Part shown: positions 1 through 12,004 of the stretch, one piece after another
Position numbering within the stretch: position 1 is the first letter of the stretch
Layout of the letters: each line of letters starts with the position of its first letter
Assembly (NCBI RefSeq): GCF_047496725.1
Contig: NC_132974.1
Location: 8,369,001 to 8,433,000 of the forward strand
Direction: 5' to 3'
Source of the DNA: Anoplolepis gracilipes
Lineage: Eukaryota > Arthropoda > Insecta > Hymenoptera > Formicidae
DNA length: 64,000 nucleotides
The notes under the pieces: model-generated
Database searches by the model: none
What the model was told of the DNA's origin: nothing
What the model saw: the letters and a program-made list of their open reading frames with translations, nothing else
Position numbers and translations under genes: made by a program

Positions 1-1704
1 TTCGTAATTCTGTCGAGAAACTTGTGACAGTCATGTTCAATGGATTCTAAAACGAGAATCGACAACACTTATCTGTGCCGGAAAAATGCATAAACGGTGA
101 TAAACAGCGATACATAATGAGCACGCGCGCGACGTTATGCTGGAACGTTTCAACATCATATTCGGAAACGATTTGTGTCGACGCACGGAACCGAAACGAG
201 AGCCAATAATAATAACCTAATTACGCGCTCCGTCGTCTCGATATTATGAAACCTCGTGACGGGACATAAATTCACGTTCAAATATGGTCAGATGGAAATC
301 GCGCGTATCCAGATTCCCGCAAATAATTTCACCGTGTTAACAAGCAGCTCAAAAACAGTGCTGACGATGCCGACCGTACATCTACATGCGTGACGTAGAT
401 AATATTGCACAGTAATATATTGACAAATATATATGCAAATTAGAAAGAAATGTGAATAATCAATAATTTTAGATATCAATATCGCAGTGTAAAAAATAAT
501 ATATTAAACTTTATCTCGCTACGTAAAAATATCATTGTATAAAAAATGTACTATTAAACTTAAGTATCCGTTATTCCTAATATAATAATATAATAATAAT
601 ATAATAATAACAACAAAACATATCGTAAAGAAATGTTTCTAAAATTAAAGTATCAACCAGAGAGTATTAATACTAAGATAACAAAATAACGAAATATAAA
701 TGTCGAAATATATTTCAATACTGTCATAGTGTCGTTAGTATTCTAACATACAACAAACGTGAAAGAATACGTGAAAAGTAAGGGCGTTCAACCTTTATGA
801 CCCCTTATGGTGCATCCGTTACAAAGGGACAATAAAATATCAGATAACGAAATCTGAGACGAGCAAACAGATCGGTGGGAAACAAGGCAGGAGGAAGCTT
901 CATGTACAACTGTGTAGTTATCATGTTTGTTGAACCACGCGCATACCTAACATCAATAGAACAACGTATGTTAGTGATTTTTATTTAATACAAACATTAT
1001 GTTTGAATTATTTTCCTTTTAATACGACATCCGATGCGTATATAAATTTTATGTGATAGTTTTTGATTCAAGCGATATGAATCGTTTCAAAGCACGATTA
1101 AATCCGATTTTGATAAGCAGATACTCTCATCAAAACATATTTCGATCCTAATTGAACTCATTGTCAGCATTAAAATCGAATTATTTAACACAAATAAGTA
1201 CGTAATATTATAGAAATGATGAATATTTGTTCTCTTTATATGCAGATATATTCATGTATATTTGTAAATGTAATGTCAATAATATGTATTTTTATATAAT
1301 TGAAGTATATCAAATAATATATAATATTATTCAATAAATATTTTTTTTATTTTTTTCATTCAATTGTTATTCTTTCAAGATTCAGCATTATAAATAGTTT
1401 TAATAATATATTTTGGAATGCAAAATATTTATGACTAATATTACTAAATTTTACTAAATCCTGTCTCAAATAATCCATTATGTATATGTTAGATCACATC
1501 TTTCCTTTCCAGATAATCGCTCGCTCGATCAATGATCTGATTATGCCATAAACCGAAATTCATGCTCAACATCACAAGGTAATGTATGATAGATAGTTTC
1601 GTATTGAGATCACTGTCAAGTTGACGTATGTGTATGGACGTTACCATTTGATTGCTACTATGTCGATATCTTGCAAGTCGACCTATATATATAGATATTC
1701 TATA
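1..1704. other. AT-rich DNA with no recognisable gene
   Basis: This stretch is AT-rich with simple TAA/ATA tracts around 585-610 and no open frame longer than about 60 codons. I see no splice-site-bounded coding segment, RNA gene or transposon end. It is most likely intergenic or intronic. Confidence 0.6.
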
Positions 1705-1713
<9 letters not shown>

Positions 1714-1737
<24 letters not shown>

Positions 1738-1766
1738 TACAGATTCTCTCTCTCTCTCTCTTTCTC
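1714..1766. repeat. GA tract followed by CT tract (self-complementary)
   Basis: A (GA)n run ending near 1737 is followed after about 7 bases by a (TC)n run. Both carry the same interruption (GAGAAAG on the left, CTTTCTC on the right), so the two runs are true reverse complements and can form a hairpin of about 22 bp. This is more than two microsatellites that happen to be neighbours. Confidence 0.75.
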
Positions 1767-2200
1767 ATCGAATGTATATCGATACTTTCTCTGATTTATG
1801 AAAATATTACGTTTTTAAAATATTTTGTATAACTTAGTTCCATCTTCAGAAGCATATACAGATATATTTTATGGCTAGTGATATTGTTTATAAATTCGTT
1901 CATGTGTTTTGAAATATGTTAATTTTTATTTGATGCTTTCCTCTCAACTATCTAACCAATTTCCGAGATATATAAATTCACCGACAAAAGTAGGATATTA
2001 CAAACGTGGCCATTGATGTCTCATTAGCATCTTTATAAATATTCTCATAACGTATAGCATAACGCTCTGTTACACGCAAATATCCATGCACGAAATTAAT
2101 TATATGCGATATATGTAACATGCATGTATATACCTCCACTAAACTAACTCGCGCGTCAAGACACGTTACGCTAAGTAATAAAGATCCAAAGGAATAATTA

Positions 2201-2458
2201 ATGATCCAAAGCGGCACGTTGGCTGTAGCGGCGCCTCCGACGAGAAAAGTCGAGCAGGAGCTAATCGGCGACGGCGACGGTGACGGCGACAGCGACGGCG
2301 GTATCTATCGGGCGTTGCCAGGCGTTCCCAGGCCCAACTATGAAAGTGTAATTAGCACGGGTATGTCGAGGCGGCGGAGAAGGGCCCCGTTAATGAGTGA
2401 TCGAAATTTCGAACGTGCTCGTGGAAGCATACTAACGTCTTGTACACCTGAAATAATC

Positions 2459-2497
<39 letters not shown>

Positions 2498-3000
2498 AGA
2501 GTGAAAACGAGCGAGCAAGCTGATGTATTAGTCTTCGCTCTTCTACTGTCAATCGCGCCCCAAAGGGATTCTCCCTCCGTTGCAGAACGATAAGTCGGTA
2601 ATCGTCGTACTTATACCAGTCCGCTTCTGCGCAGCGTAAATGCAATTAGTGCTTGATTTGTCGCTATTTCTATCTCGTTTCACGACCGCCTGTCGTTGAG
2701 CAATCCAAAAAGCTTAGAGAGACGAGCGGAAGGTCCGGATCTCCCAAAGGTATCCGGCGTGGCCATCTTGGAGACCACGCTCTCGAGACCTTCCGGCAAA
2801 AACGTGTCGCGTCGGCGTCGAGAGCGTAATTGCTCGTGACCTGCACACCGAGTATTTTGCTATGACGTGCACGGAATACATAGCGGCAATGAAATTGCTG
2901 AGATAATTGGCTCCTTGTCGTCGCGCAACGCGCCATTGTCGCGCATCTCTACGTCGACGACTTAATACGTCATCAAGCTGGTTCTTCTTCAAACTGCCGC
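2201..3000. other. GC-richer patch with GGCGAC-like hexamer repeats
   Basis: Local GC and CpG content rise sharply. A run of GGCGAC-type hexamers lies at about 2267-2301 and a (GA)16 tract at 2461-2492. A 130-codon + strand frame crosses the patch, but its middle is only the translated GA repeat (alternating Arg-Glu), and overlapping frames on the other strand are open too, so composition explains it. The patch may be regulatory. Nothing in it is recognisable as a protein. Confidence 0.4.
2461..2492. repeat. (GA)16 microsatellite
   Basis: An uninterrupted dinucleotide run of 32 bases, continuing into the purine-rich sequence GAAAAAGAGAGTG. Confidence 0.9.
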
Positions 3001-3734
3001 ATTATTAGTAAAGGCAAAATTAACACGGTTCGCTTTTAATCCTAACGAGAAACATCTGAGATTTTTTTCTTGCATATTATAATATAAATTTTAAAATTGG
3101 AAAAAGAAGAATCTATAAAATCTCATTAATAATTCCTATATAATTTTTTTAAAAAAGCTAAAAAAAAACTTATAAATCAAACGAGTTTATGTGACTTATA
3201 TTGTTTCAAATTTTTAATCATATAATAAGAGTTCTTATATTAACTTTTAAAATTCATAAACAGTTTCTGTATATACTATTATGATAAAAAAAGATAAAAA
3301 AATAAAATAATTCAAAGATAAATTAAAATATCGCTAGATTTTTATACTGTTATTACATAAATCAATATTGTCTAAATATTAATATTATTTCTTGTCAAAA
3401 TCTTAAGCAATGTAAAAGAGAAATATAATTATTTGTCGCAGTAAAAAATTCCTTTCACTGATATAAATGCTTCAAAGCGCATCATATAAACATCCAACTA
3501 TATCGATTTTGCTTTTTTAATTTTTCGTTTTTCTTAATGGTCGAAGAAATTTATGGCAGCTGCGAGGTTGGTTCAACAGTTATGTTAACGAGAGTGTAAA
3601 TTGATTTCTACATGAGTGTAATGTCGTAAAGAAAAAAAAGCGCGTTTATGTGAGCGTGTCGTTTGGATGTTTTCTCAGTGCTGCCGTGTCAATTATTTCA
3701 ATCCTGAATTCCTCACACAAGAAGAAATAAGGAA
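3001..3734. other. AT-rich DNA with no gene seen
   Basis: Very AT-rich sequence with short homopolymer runs. Stops are dense in all frames. No feature is supported. Confidence 0.6.
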
Positions 3735-3766
3735 GAGCGTTCTTGGCGACCGCCCCGAGAACGCTC
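3735..3766. repeat. 9-bp perfect stem-loop in a GC-richer patch
   Basis: GAGCGTTCT and AGAACGCTC are perfect inverted repeats separated by 14 GC-rich bases (TGGCGACCGCCCCG). A related word, CGCTCGTGCTC, follows at about 3780. The function is unknown; it may be a small palindrome of no consequence. Confidence 0.6.
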
Positions 3767-6700
3767 AGACTATCTAAAAACGCTCGTGCTCTCACAAATT
3801 CCGTCGACGTATTTATGCCGACGCGTTAAGACGACGCCCAACGTATACAAGCACTTTGCTACGAAAGGGACAGCCGATATTTTTAGATTCCATTGACGAG
3901 GTCGGGAATTGATTTGTAGTAATCTTAAGTGTAGACAAATGCGCGTCGAAGGGTCGTGTATCTATTGCTTCTTAGCGCCTGAAAAATCACTGGACATATA
4001 AATAAACGCTACTATATGGAAACTCTCCTCGGTATAATTTCGGTATAATTAATAGGATCCCATATATTTTGGATATCTTTTACAATTAGTGATAATATAA
4101 ATTAGAGCGTCGAAAAATACCGAACGTTGTGTAAAAAACATGTTTATAAATAAGAAATAAATATTACAGGTTGTTAAATGGCACAATAAACAAATAACTT
4201 AAATTTGCATAACTGTCTTCCAATACAATTATATTAAAAGTAATATTTGAAAATATAGCAGAAATGACATGCACAAAGAAATCGTTTGTTGGCAACTCTA
4301 CGCGCGTCAGATGAAACTTTCTAGAAATTTCTCTACGTTTATAGTGACATAATGTCACAGATTGCAAAGTTTAAACGAAAACTTAAAACGTAAAAAATAT
4401 ACGTAGCGCGGATATCGCAAAGTAGAGTTTTTGGCAGCATACCCAATAACTTTTTAAATCGCTTCAACGAGTTCCAAGCGTCGCGCAGAGCCGCTTTTTA
4501 TTGCCAACAGTCGGGAATATCTTTTTGACTTGGTATACTGTGAACAAGCTAATCATTCTTTATGTTATTGTGTATGCAAACTTTTTTGCAAACAGTTAAA
4601 CTTATTATAAGTAAACCTTTATAAACAATGTTATTTACACTTTAGCGTGTATACACATATATACATATATACATATATACAAATGTAAATAATACTAACT
4701 ATCGAAGCAGAGTACAACAACTGCAACGTAGTATATATACAGCATAGAATTTTAGCGAATATATTCAACAATGTATTACAATTAATCTTGAATTTAATTA
4801 GGTATAAAAATGTAAAAAAAATTTGAAGTTTTTATAATATTTTACAATTACATACTACAAATACCAAGTCAAAATGTTACTCTCAATGAGAATATTCCAG
4901 AATTTTTATTAATTTCAAAGAAAGAGCGTTAAAAAAATATTTAAGCTTCTTTTTTTGCATTATTTTATACATTGTTTTAATCAATTTAATAGTTTCACCG
5001 CTGCAGAAAACATATAGGCATGCACAAAAATGTTATACATTTTTATACGAAATATGAAAATTCAGAATAATTTTTTATTTTTTTAATAATTTAGGAAATA
5101 TTCGGCCGTTACATTTTTCGCAATAACGAATACATAAACCTACGATTATATCTGAAAAAAAAAACTACAGCTGCATTGGCATTTAACATGTGCAGTTCTT
5201 ATGCTACTCATAGCTCACGGGTTTAACCCTTCATTTTTCTTTCAAAAGCTTTGGGCGTAAAGACGTGATTCTGAAAGAGACTCTTAAGGATACGTGTCAT
5301 ATGTCACCAGCTTAGAGACAAAAGGTCCCGGTAAAAAGAAAAGATATTTTTAGAATATGTCGGTCTCGTGTTTAGATTTTCTTTCAGCATTAGCTTGCAA
5401 TGTCTTTGTTAATTGCTCTATCGCGATACAAATTATAATACAAAGTAAAAAAAAAAAATAATATAGTAATTAAATTAATAACAATAATTTTTGTCAAAAG
5501 TTACATTGTAAATATACATTTTAATTTATTATTAATTACTTGTCAATGTTATTATGTTAAATAATTAGTAATCTTAAATTTTTACATTTCTGTATTTTTT
5601 TGAGCTCTTAAGAAGTTTCTATGCTATTTTAATATATTAATATTTCCAACATCTCTATACATCATTACTAAAATAAACGTAATCTAATGATAAAAAAAGA
5701 TGAACACATCAGAGTAGACATGCATTTTCTATAAAATACAAGATAAGATGATGCAAAGCATCAACGAAAAAAAATTTGCTACAAACAAGCGGCTGTTTGT
5801 TAAATTTATATCACGACCGGACTAAGCGTTTGGTATACAAATTACATCCTGCAGTTTAGCTCGCTTCAACAAAGATTACCCTCACATACGCGCTCATATC
5901 CTGAGATTTCTATCTCGTTCAGCGTTAACAAGAAACCTTAACGAGGGGCCACTTGTAACCGTACAGCTCCAGAGAGATCTAAAAAGATTCTGCGCCTCTA
6001 CCCCGGCGCGAATGACAACGACGTACTTATGTAAACTGTATGTTTTTACGGATAGACCGTTAAATCATTCTCGATTGGACTCGTCGCATTCGTGCTTGTC
6101 CAAAAGACCATACTAATAAACGAGCCAGCGTGTGTCCAAAGAAATGTCCAAAGGACGGAACGCCATCTGGAGCAATCAAAAATCTATTCCAACATTTTTT
6201 GTGAAAAAGAACGTCAAATTTCACATTTATACACATATTTCATTAATTGAAGAACCGTGCATTCTTTTCACATTCGCGACTTTATGTATCCTAATTTTAA
6301 ATATATATTGCTTTAATAAAGAGAAGAACCCAAAATGAAATCCGCGGAAATAGAGTCTTGATGCTATTTTTCGCTTACCCTATCTTGATAAAAATATAAT
6401 AAAAAATTAGATAAAAATTTGATAAGATTATGTTACGTTGCTGCGTTTTAATTTTACATTAAAAATATTATATTGTATTAAAAAATGAATTAAAATATAT
6501 AGAGCTAAGAAAAATTTTAAAAAGTTTTATTATTGTATAAAATCTATTTTGGAAAAGAAACCTGGTTATATTTTTATTATTTCTGTGCCCTTCCAAGAGA
6601 ATATCTTTAAAATGTATAAAAACAACAAATGTGTATTAAATGTGTAAAACATGCCAAGAGTACGAATATAATTTCAATAGGCAAAACAAATTATTTTATA

Positions 6701-9371
6701 ATTTTTATTTTTTTCGAATCAGCATTTGTTTTCATCTCACTAATATCGGACATAAACAATCCATAGCACGTTTTCAGATAAAATCTGTTACTCTAGATAT
6801 TCTTCATCTTTGATTAAGTGTACCATATATATCGAGGGATGAAGAAGAAAAGGAAAATGATGTTCGCCGTAATAATTCGCATCGTCGTACGGATATATAC
6901 TTTCCCTCATTTTATCTAGGATCATTCTGTCATAATGATTTGTTCGAGAAAATATTTTGATAGGATTTGTTTTTCCAGTTATCGATCAAGTTTTGCCGAT
7001 GTTTCAAATACTTCATAGAAAAATGTGCTAGACGTGAAGGATATTAATATTAAAGCACTATAATAGAAAAATTATTCATACAATAGCAGCCGTTTTTATA
7101 TTAGACAAGACGCGGCTGTTCTTCCTTAATTAAACGAATTTCCGTTTCTGTAACAAGAACCCGGCTGTGTACATTTCTATCGTTGCTTTAGCAGGGAATG
7201 GTATCGTATCCCGAGAACGTGAGCGCCTGACGGCGTCTGTTTCCAGATTGCTGCGGCAACGAAGTGGCGGACGAAACAACACAGCATGGTAACGACTCCT
7301 TTCTCCAAATACCTTCAAGAAGCCTCTTACTTAGGAATCGAACACGAATTTCGACGCCGTAAGGTAACAGGATGCACCGATCGCGGAACAGAAGAAATGT
7401 ATATACCGCGAACGCGTACGCGCGAAGCATGTTCACCTTAATTACTTTTCTGCCGGGCATTAGCTGCAAAGTAAACGAGCCGACGTAGCAAAAAGCACAC
7501 ATTCAAGAATGAGAAGTGCGAGGAAACGAAAAAAAAACCTCTAATAAATTCTTAACGAAAAGATAATAAGAACTTTGATAGCAAGTTTTGGTAGTTAAAA
7601 CTAAGATTAGATTGCGGCTTCAATTTTTTTAATTTTTTAAAACATGTAATAATGCATAATAGCAGTCAGTTGCCTTTATTTATACAATTTGCTTAAAACC
7701 TATAAGGTCTATTTTTCGTGTTGTCTGCAAATTTCATTAATTAATTAAAAAAAGATTATTTTTTTGTATATTAAAAGAAATATATAAAAATATATAAAAC
7801 TTCTATTTAAAAATAAAGTATGTACTCATTTTGTTTTCAATATAATTTGCTTAATTTTATTTATTTACTTGTGTGTGTGTAATTAAAATAGTTTATTTAT
7901 TTAATTATATATCTAGATTATTATCGGAAGATAAAAACGCGGAGAAAATAATTGTGATAAAAATTCATGAAATATATAAATACTCCTAATTAATATAAAT
8001 ATAAATCATTATTTTATAATCGTGATAGAACTAGATTTTAATTTTTAAAATTCATAAAACCGAGGTTATTCATTCTGTTTCCTTCTGTCTCCCGAGTTAT
8101 AATACGATTCATGTTCGCGTTGGAATTTTCCGAAATTTTCAATGTATACATATGTCGTTGGACATGTAACTATCTGTGCAAAATATCGAATGTCTTTCGC
8201 AATATTTCCTCGCGGCGGAAACAAAAACGCGATGCGTTTGCATGCGAATGTGATGTCATCGATGTTGTAACGAGCGAACATCGATCAGAGTTCGCGGTTA
8301 ATGCGTTTTGTAAAATACAACAATTGACTTTTGCAGAGATACCTTGGTTATAGCTGATGGATGGTGCTTTCTCGATGGATGGCGCCGGCGCCAGAGATCA
8401 CGAGATAAAACACGTTTGTACGCGATGCCCGACGCGAATTTTTCATGAGACAATAAAAGAAAACACTCTAATACTGGTGCATTGGATATACGCCGTATTT
8501 ATGTATGCTGTTTATAAATTCATGTTATTAGAGCGCAGTGATGAAAGAGCTCGCAATTTACTGCACAAAATAAACGCGCTCTCAAACGCTGCTACGCAAT
8601 TAATCCTAATAAAAAGCGTGCACGTATATTCTAAGGAATTATAACGTGCTCGAAATGAAAGGTATGCAAATTCATCTATAATAGAAATCGTAGTGCTTTA
8701 GAGCTTGTATCAATGAACATCAGCTCTGCAATTATCCCGTGTGACGCGAGATATTTGCATTTCACTGCATGCAAGAACAACTCTGCTTTAAGCGAAGTCA
8801 TATCGTGTTTTCCAGATACTTCGCATGACTGATAATATCGAGTTAGTGGATTGATTTCAAATTGTCGCGCAATTCCCTCGTGCATACAGTTGACCACAAT
8901 TCAACTCGTGTCGCGCGAATCTTTTCAGAATATCCGGACAAACAGATTGCACTTGAGTTCGATGCAGAATTTATGCGCTTCAATATATCTCTGAACAAAC
9001 AATTTGATTGAATGAGCGTATATCTTTTATACTTTATAAATAAAGTTGAAAGTTGAGACGTAATTAACGCATTATTTATATTCTGATTGTATGTATATAT
9101 AAATGTACTCTCATAAATATAAATCTTTCAAATACGAGAGATCAATATTGGAAATATTATGCAATAAATATCGAAGCTTCCAAGCTAAATACTAGTCTCG
9201 CAAATATATATACATATATTTGAACATTTTATATAAATATGAAATAATTATACTAATAATTATATGTATCTATACGATAAGTCTATTTTTAAATAATAAT
9301 TATACTCTTTAGAAAACAAACAGTTGTAATAAATAAGATCTATATTTTAATAAATCCTTAAGGAGAAAAGG
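3767..9371. other. Long gene-free AT-rich stretch
   Basis: Apart from GC-richer patches at about 7130-7500 and 8100-8900, this stretch is AT-rich with dense stops. The open frames are short, overlap on both strands, and lack recognisable domains or well-placed splice signals. There is a small ATACATAT repeat at about 4652-4680. I find no RNA gene or transposon terminus. It is probably intronic or intergenic. Confidence 0.55.
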
Positions 9372-9575
9372 CTATATAAGGTCACATAGCAATCTACGAA
9401 AAATTCCAACAATGTTCTGCGCCAAGTATACTTTGGGGAACAATAATCCTATTGGCTCGCCGTTCATATTCGCGCACGAGCGCTTCAGTAGCTGGACGGC
9501 TTTTGTTACGGACTCGAGCGAAAGGGTTACGGTCTTAATTTCCGACTTGTATTCCGGTTGTATGAGTTGACTCAT
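9372..9575 (-). CDS. Possible small ORF of 67 residues, unknown
   Basis: A - strand frame starts at an ATG with a favourable insect context (GCAAAAATGAG) and ends at TAG. It encodes 67 residues, with many GC-ending codons compared with the AT-rich surroundings. The C-terminal half is amphipathic and hydrophobic, but there is no clear signal peptide or transmembrane segment. I recognise no family. There is no AATAAA close downstream on the same strand, and a frame this length can occur by chance. This is a weak candidate, or a conserved fragment of an unannotated exon. Confidence 0.15.
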   Translation of the reverse strand: MSQLIQPEYKSEIKTVTLSLESVTKAVQLLKRSCANMNGEPIGLLFPKVYLAQNIVGIFRRLLCDLI

Positions 9576-11141
9576 TTTTGCATAATGCAGCCTAATAAGG
9601 GCTAATTAATGAAACACTGTAATCCCCGATGTTGCGCAAATTAGATTTACACCATTCGCTATTTCCCAGCTTTCGTCTCTGCCTTGTGTGCCGTTGTCAT
9701 AATCTCACCTCACGTTCTCTGTTCGCATTCCTTTCCCTCTCATGCTACCGCTCATCTCGCACGCATTTGCATACTTTATTATCTACGCCATCAGGCGGAC
9801 GAATATTGCGTGGCTCCACTCACAAGGATATCCAGAAGTCTAGAGTGGCACGATTCAAAGTTACACAATGTCTCCATCCTTTTAATTATTTTTAAATTAT
9901 TTCTTTTCATTATCCCCTAGCTCAGGGTTTCATCGTCCTAGGGCGGTTATCCTTACCGTTTATACTCCTCTTTTCTTACATCTTCCCGTGCTTTCCTCAG
10001 CACTTTTAAAAGTTAGGCTCTTTAATCTTCTAGTATGTGGATTAATATCTTTTCTTCTTTTAACTTGAGTATAGAAAAAAAAAACAGAAAAAATTACGAT
10101 ATTCATTTATAATTGTTAAAAATATTAAGCAATAGATTTAAATTGTATAAACATTTTTTAATTTCACAAAATTACAAATGCAAATCTTATAAAAAATAAA
10201 TGCGCATCATGTTGATGAAACTGTAAATATAATATGTATGCAAGGAATTTACGTGATCAATTATGCATATTAGATTGTAAATATTTTAATAACTAAACAT
10301 TGTTTTATGGATATTTGTTAAATTTCCAATCTTTTTAGCTTTTCTATCTTTTTTTTTAACATGTTAAAATCAGCATATATATGTTAGAATTCAATCTTAA
10401 AAAGATTTGCTTTTAGTATGGCAATAAATGCTATTACTTTTCTCTTCTTTTAAGCAAAGTCGAACGAATATTGCTGCTACTTTAAGCGAGAAACTGTCTG
10501 ACTCGCGAAGCGTGCCCGGATCGATGCCAAAAGCTGTGGCGAAGTGTAAAAAGTTTGCGTTGAATCGCGGGTGTTAAGGTAGCAAGGAAAATCAATTACC
10601 CGTCTGTGAAGAGGGTGGAACGGCCCAAGATCGTGGGCACGTTTCCTTCAAAAATTTCACAAGGGACGTATGAATTATTCCCAAGCCGATCGAACGTCCA
10701 ACGCAATTTCTCCTACGATCGATTTTTCGCAGCTGCTGCCACCGTTTCTTTTAATCTAGCACCTTTTTGGTCGACCTCGCGATAGACACATAAAGCCGAA
10801 AGGACAAAGTCGTATCCATTATCACATGTCACTTGCTAATATTTTATACAACCGCTGCTCAAGAGATAAGCATGCACTACAAGTACGTCATGCGTTTTAA
10901 TCTTTTTTGTTTGTCATGATAGATGAGTGTGTGCGTATATATACAAAATATTGTAAAAATATAAAAATATAAAAATATACGTATTATGTGCAAATGTAAA
11001 AATGTATACGTACAAGTGTACGTATGTTAAATAGTAATTTATAGACTTTTTCGGGAGAACAAATTTGAGTAGATAAAAAACATTGCATATTTTAAACAAA
11101 TTTATATTACATATCTCCGTTACTTGCAGATAAAAATGGAC
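9576..11141. other. Gene-free stretch with a GC-richer patch at 10.48-10.80 kb
   Basis: Mostly AT-rich. The patch at about 10480-10800 contains CpGs and words such as CGATCG and may be conserved non-coding sequence, but no frame or splice pattern supports an exon. A short AAGGTAGC word there recalls a conserved large-subunit rRNA motif, but the surrounding bases do not match rRNA. Confidence 0.5.
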
Positions 11142-11147
11142 TTTATT
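11142..11147 (-). terminator. AATAAA polyadenylation signal, - strand
   Basis: TTTATT on the + strand reads AATAAA on the - strand. It lies 62 bases beyond the stop codon of the candidate terminal exon at 11209-11444, a plausible spacing for a short 3' UTR. In AT-rich DNA this hexamer is common, so its value is only supportive. Confidence 0.3.
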
Positions 11148-11208
11148 TAAAATATATACGGAAAATTATGTAACAAAGTTTTACGAATTCGTTAATTACA
11201 TTCGTTTG

Positions 11209-11444
11209 TTATATCGCTAACTGCTGTGCCCGACGAAACAGTGCTCTCATATCACTTTTCGTCCGTCGCATTTTTTTGACAGGATCTGAATTATTCCGCG
11301 GTCGAATGCTGTGCGCCAGACCGAACAAGCACGGCAGGCTTTGATGCTGGCGCATCTGGTGGAGCTCGGCCGTGAAACATTTTCGGCCGAACGGATAGTA
11401 GAAATCGTGTCCCCAATAATCCGTTACGTAATTGGTAGCAGACG
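11209..11444 (-). CDS. Candidate terminal exon of a possibly secreted peptide, unknown
   Basis: The - strand frame is open for 90 codons, from a TAA at 11484-11482 to a TAA at 11211-11209. A plausible acceptor (a pyrimidine-rich run ending TGCATCCAAG) would start the exon at 11444. The predicted product is rich in aromatic and basic residues. It contains YWGHDFYYPFGRKCF, where Phe-Gly-Arg-Lys has the form of an amidation plus dibasic cleavage site, then a Cys pair 16 residues apart and basic clusters (KKMRR, FRR). AATAAA follows 62 bases after the stop. Upstream exons would lie at higher coordinates but were not found. The antisense frame is open for 57 codons, so composition alone could explain part of this. 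The family is not recognised, and a neuropeptide role is speculation. Confidence 0.3.
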
Positions 11445-11760
11445 CTTGGATGCACAGTAGGAAGTGTTTTTCTTGCGTATTTTACACGAGCATAGATTTA
11501 TTAAGGAGAAGACAGATTTCAAATGACTATATTTGAATGCGCATATGTAAACTTTAACTCTATAGATCCTTATGAAAATATTAAGTTAATGTATGTATAT
11601 ATTTTATTTTATTTGTACTTTTTATTAAAAGCATTTATCTTTTATTTATTCTTATATATCTCGATAAAATTAATTATAAATATATATGGAAAAAGCTTAT
11701 GTTTTTATATAAAAATTGCATAAAAAATTGAATATTTAATAGTTTTAATATTCTCAAATT

Positions 11761-11768
11761 TATATACA

Positions 11769-11830
<62 letters not shown>
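11761..11830. repeat. (TA)n-(CA)n-(TA)n compound microsatellite
   Basis: Alternating TA, then about six CA units, then TA again. A 12-bp tandem repeat of the ATATATTTATAC type follows at 11955-12004. Both are low-complexity DNA. Confidence 0.9.
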
Positions 11831-11836
<6 letters not shown>

Positions 11837-11954
11837 CATATATAATAATTATATATTATCTTCCAACTTGTTATGTATAAATTATACTGTTTCATAATAC
11901 TCAATGTTTCATAACAATTCATTATACAATTCAGTTTAATAATATAAACTATGA

Positions 11955-12004
11955 CATATATTTATACATATATTTATACATATATTTATAAATATATATT
12001 TATA
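11955..12004. repeat. 12-bp tandem repeat (about four copies)
   Basis: CATATATTTATA-type units repeat in tandem with slight decay in the last copy. The sequence is AT-rich with no coding potential. Confidence 0.8.

Noticed and set aside
2201..2593. 130-codon + strand frame as a gene
   Set aside because: Its centre is the translated (GA)16 repeat and hexamer repeats; a long frame on the opposite strand overlaps it.
10560..10620. Large-subunit rRNA fragment (TTAAGGTAGC word)
   Set aside because: Only about ten bases agree with the conserved motif; the flanks do not match rRNA.
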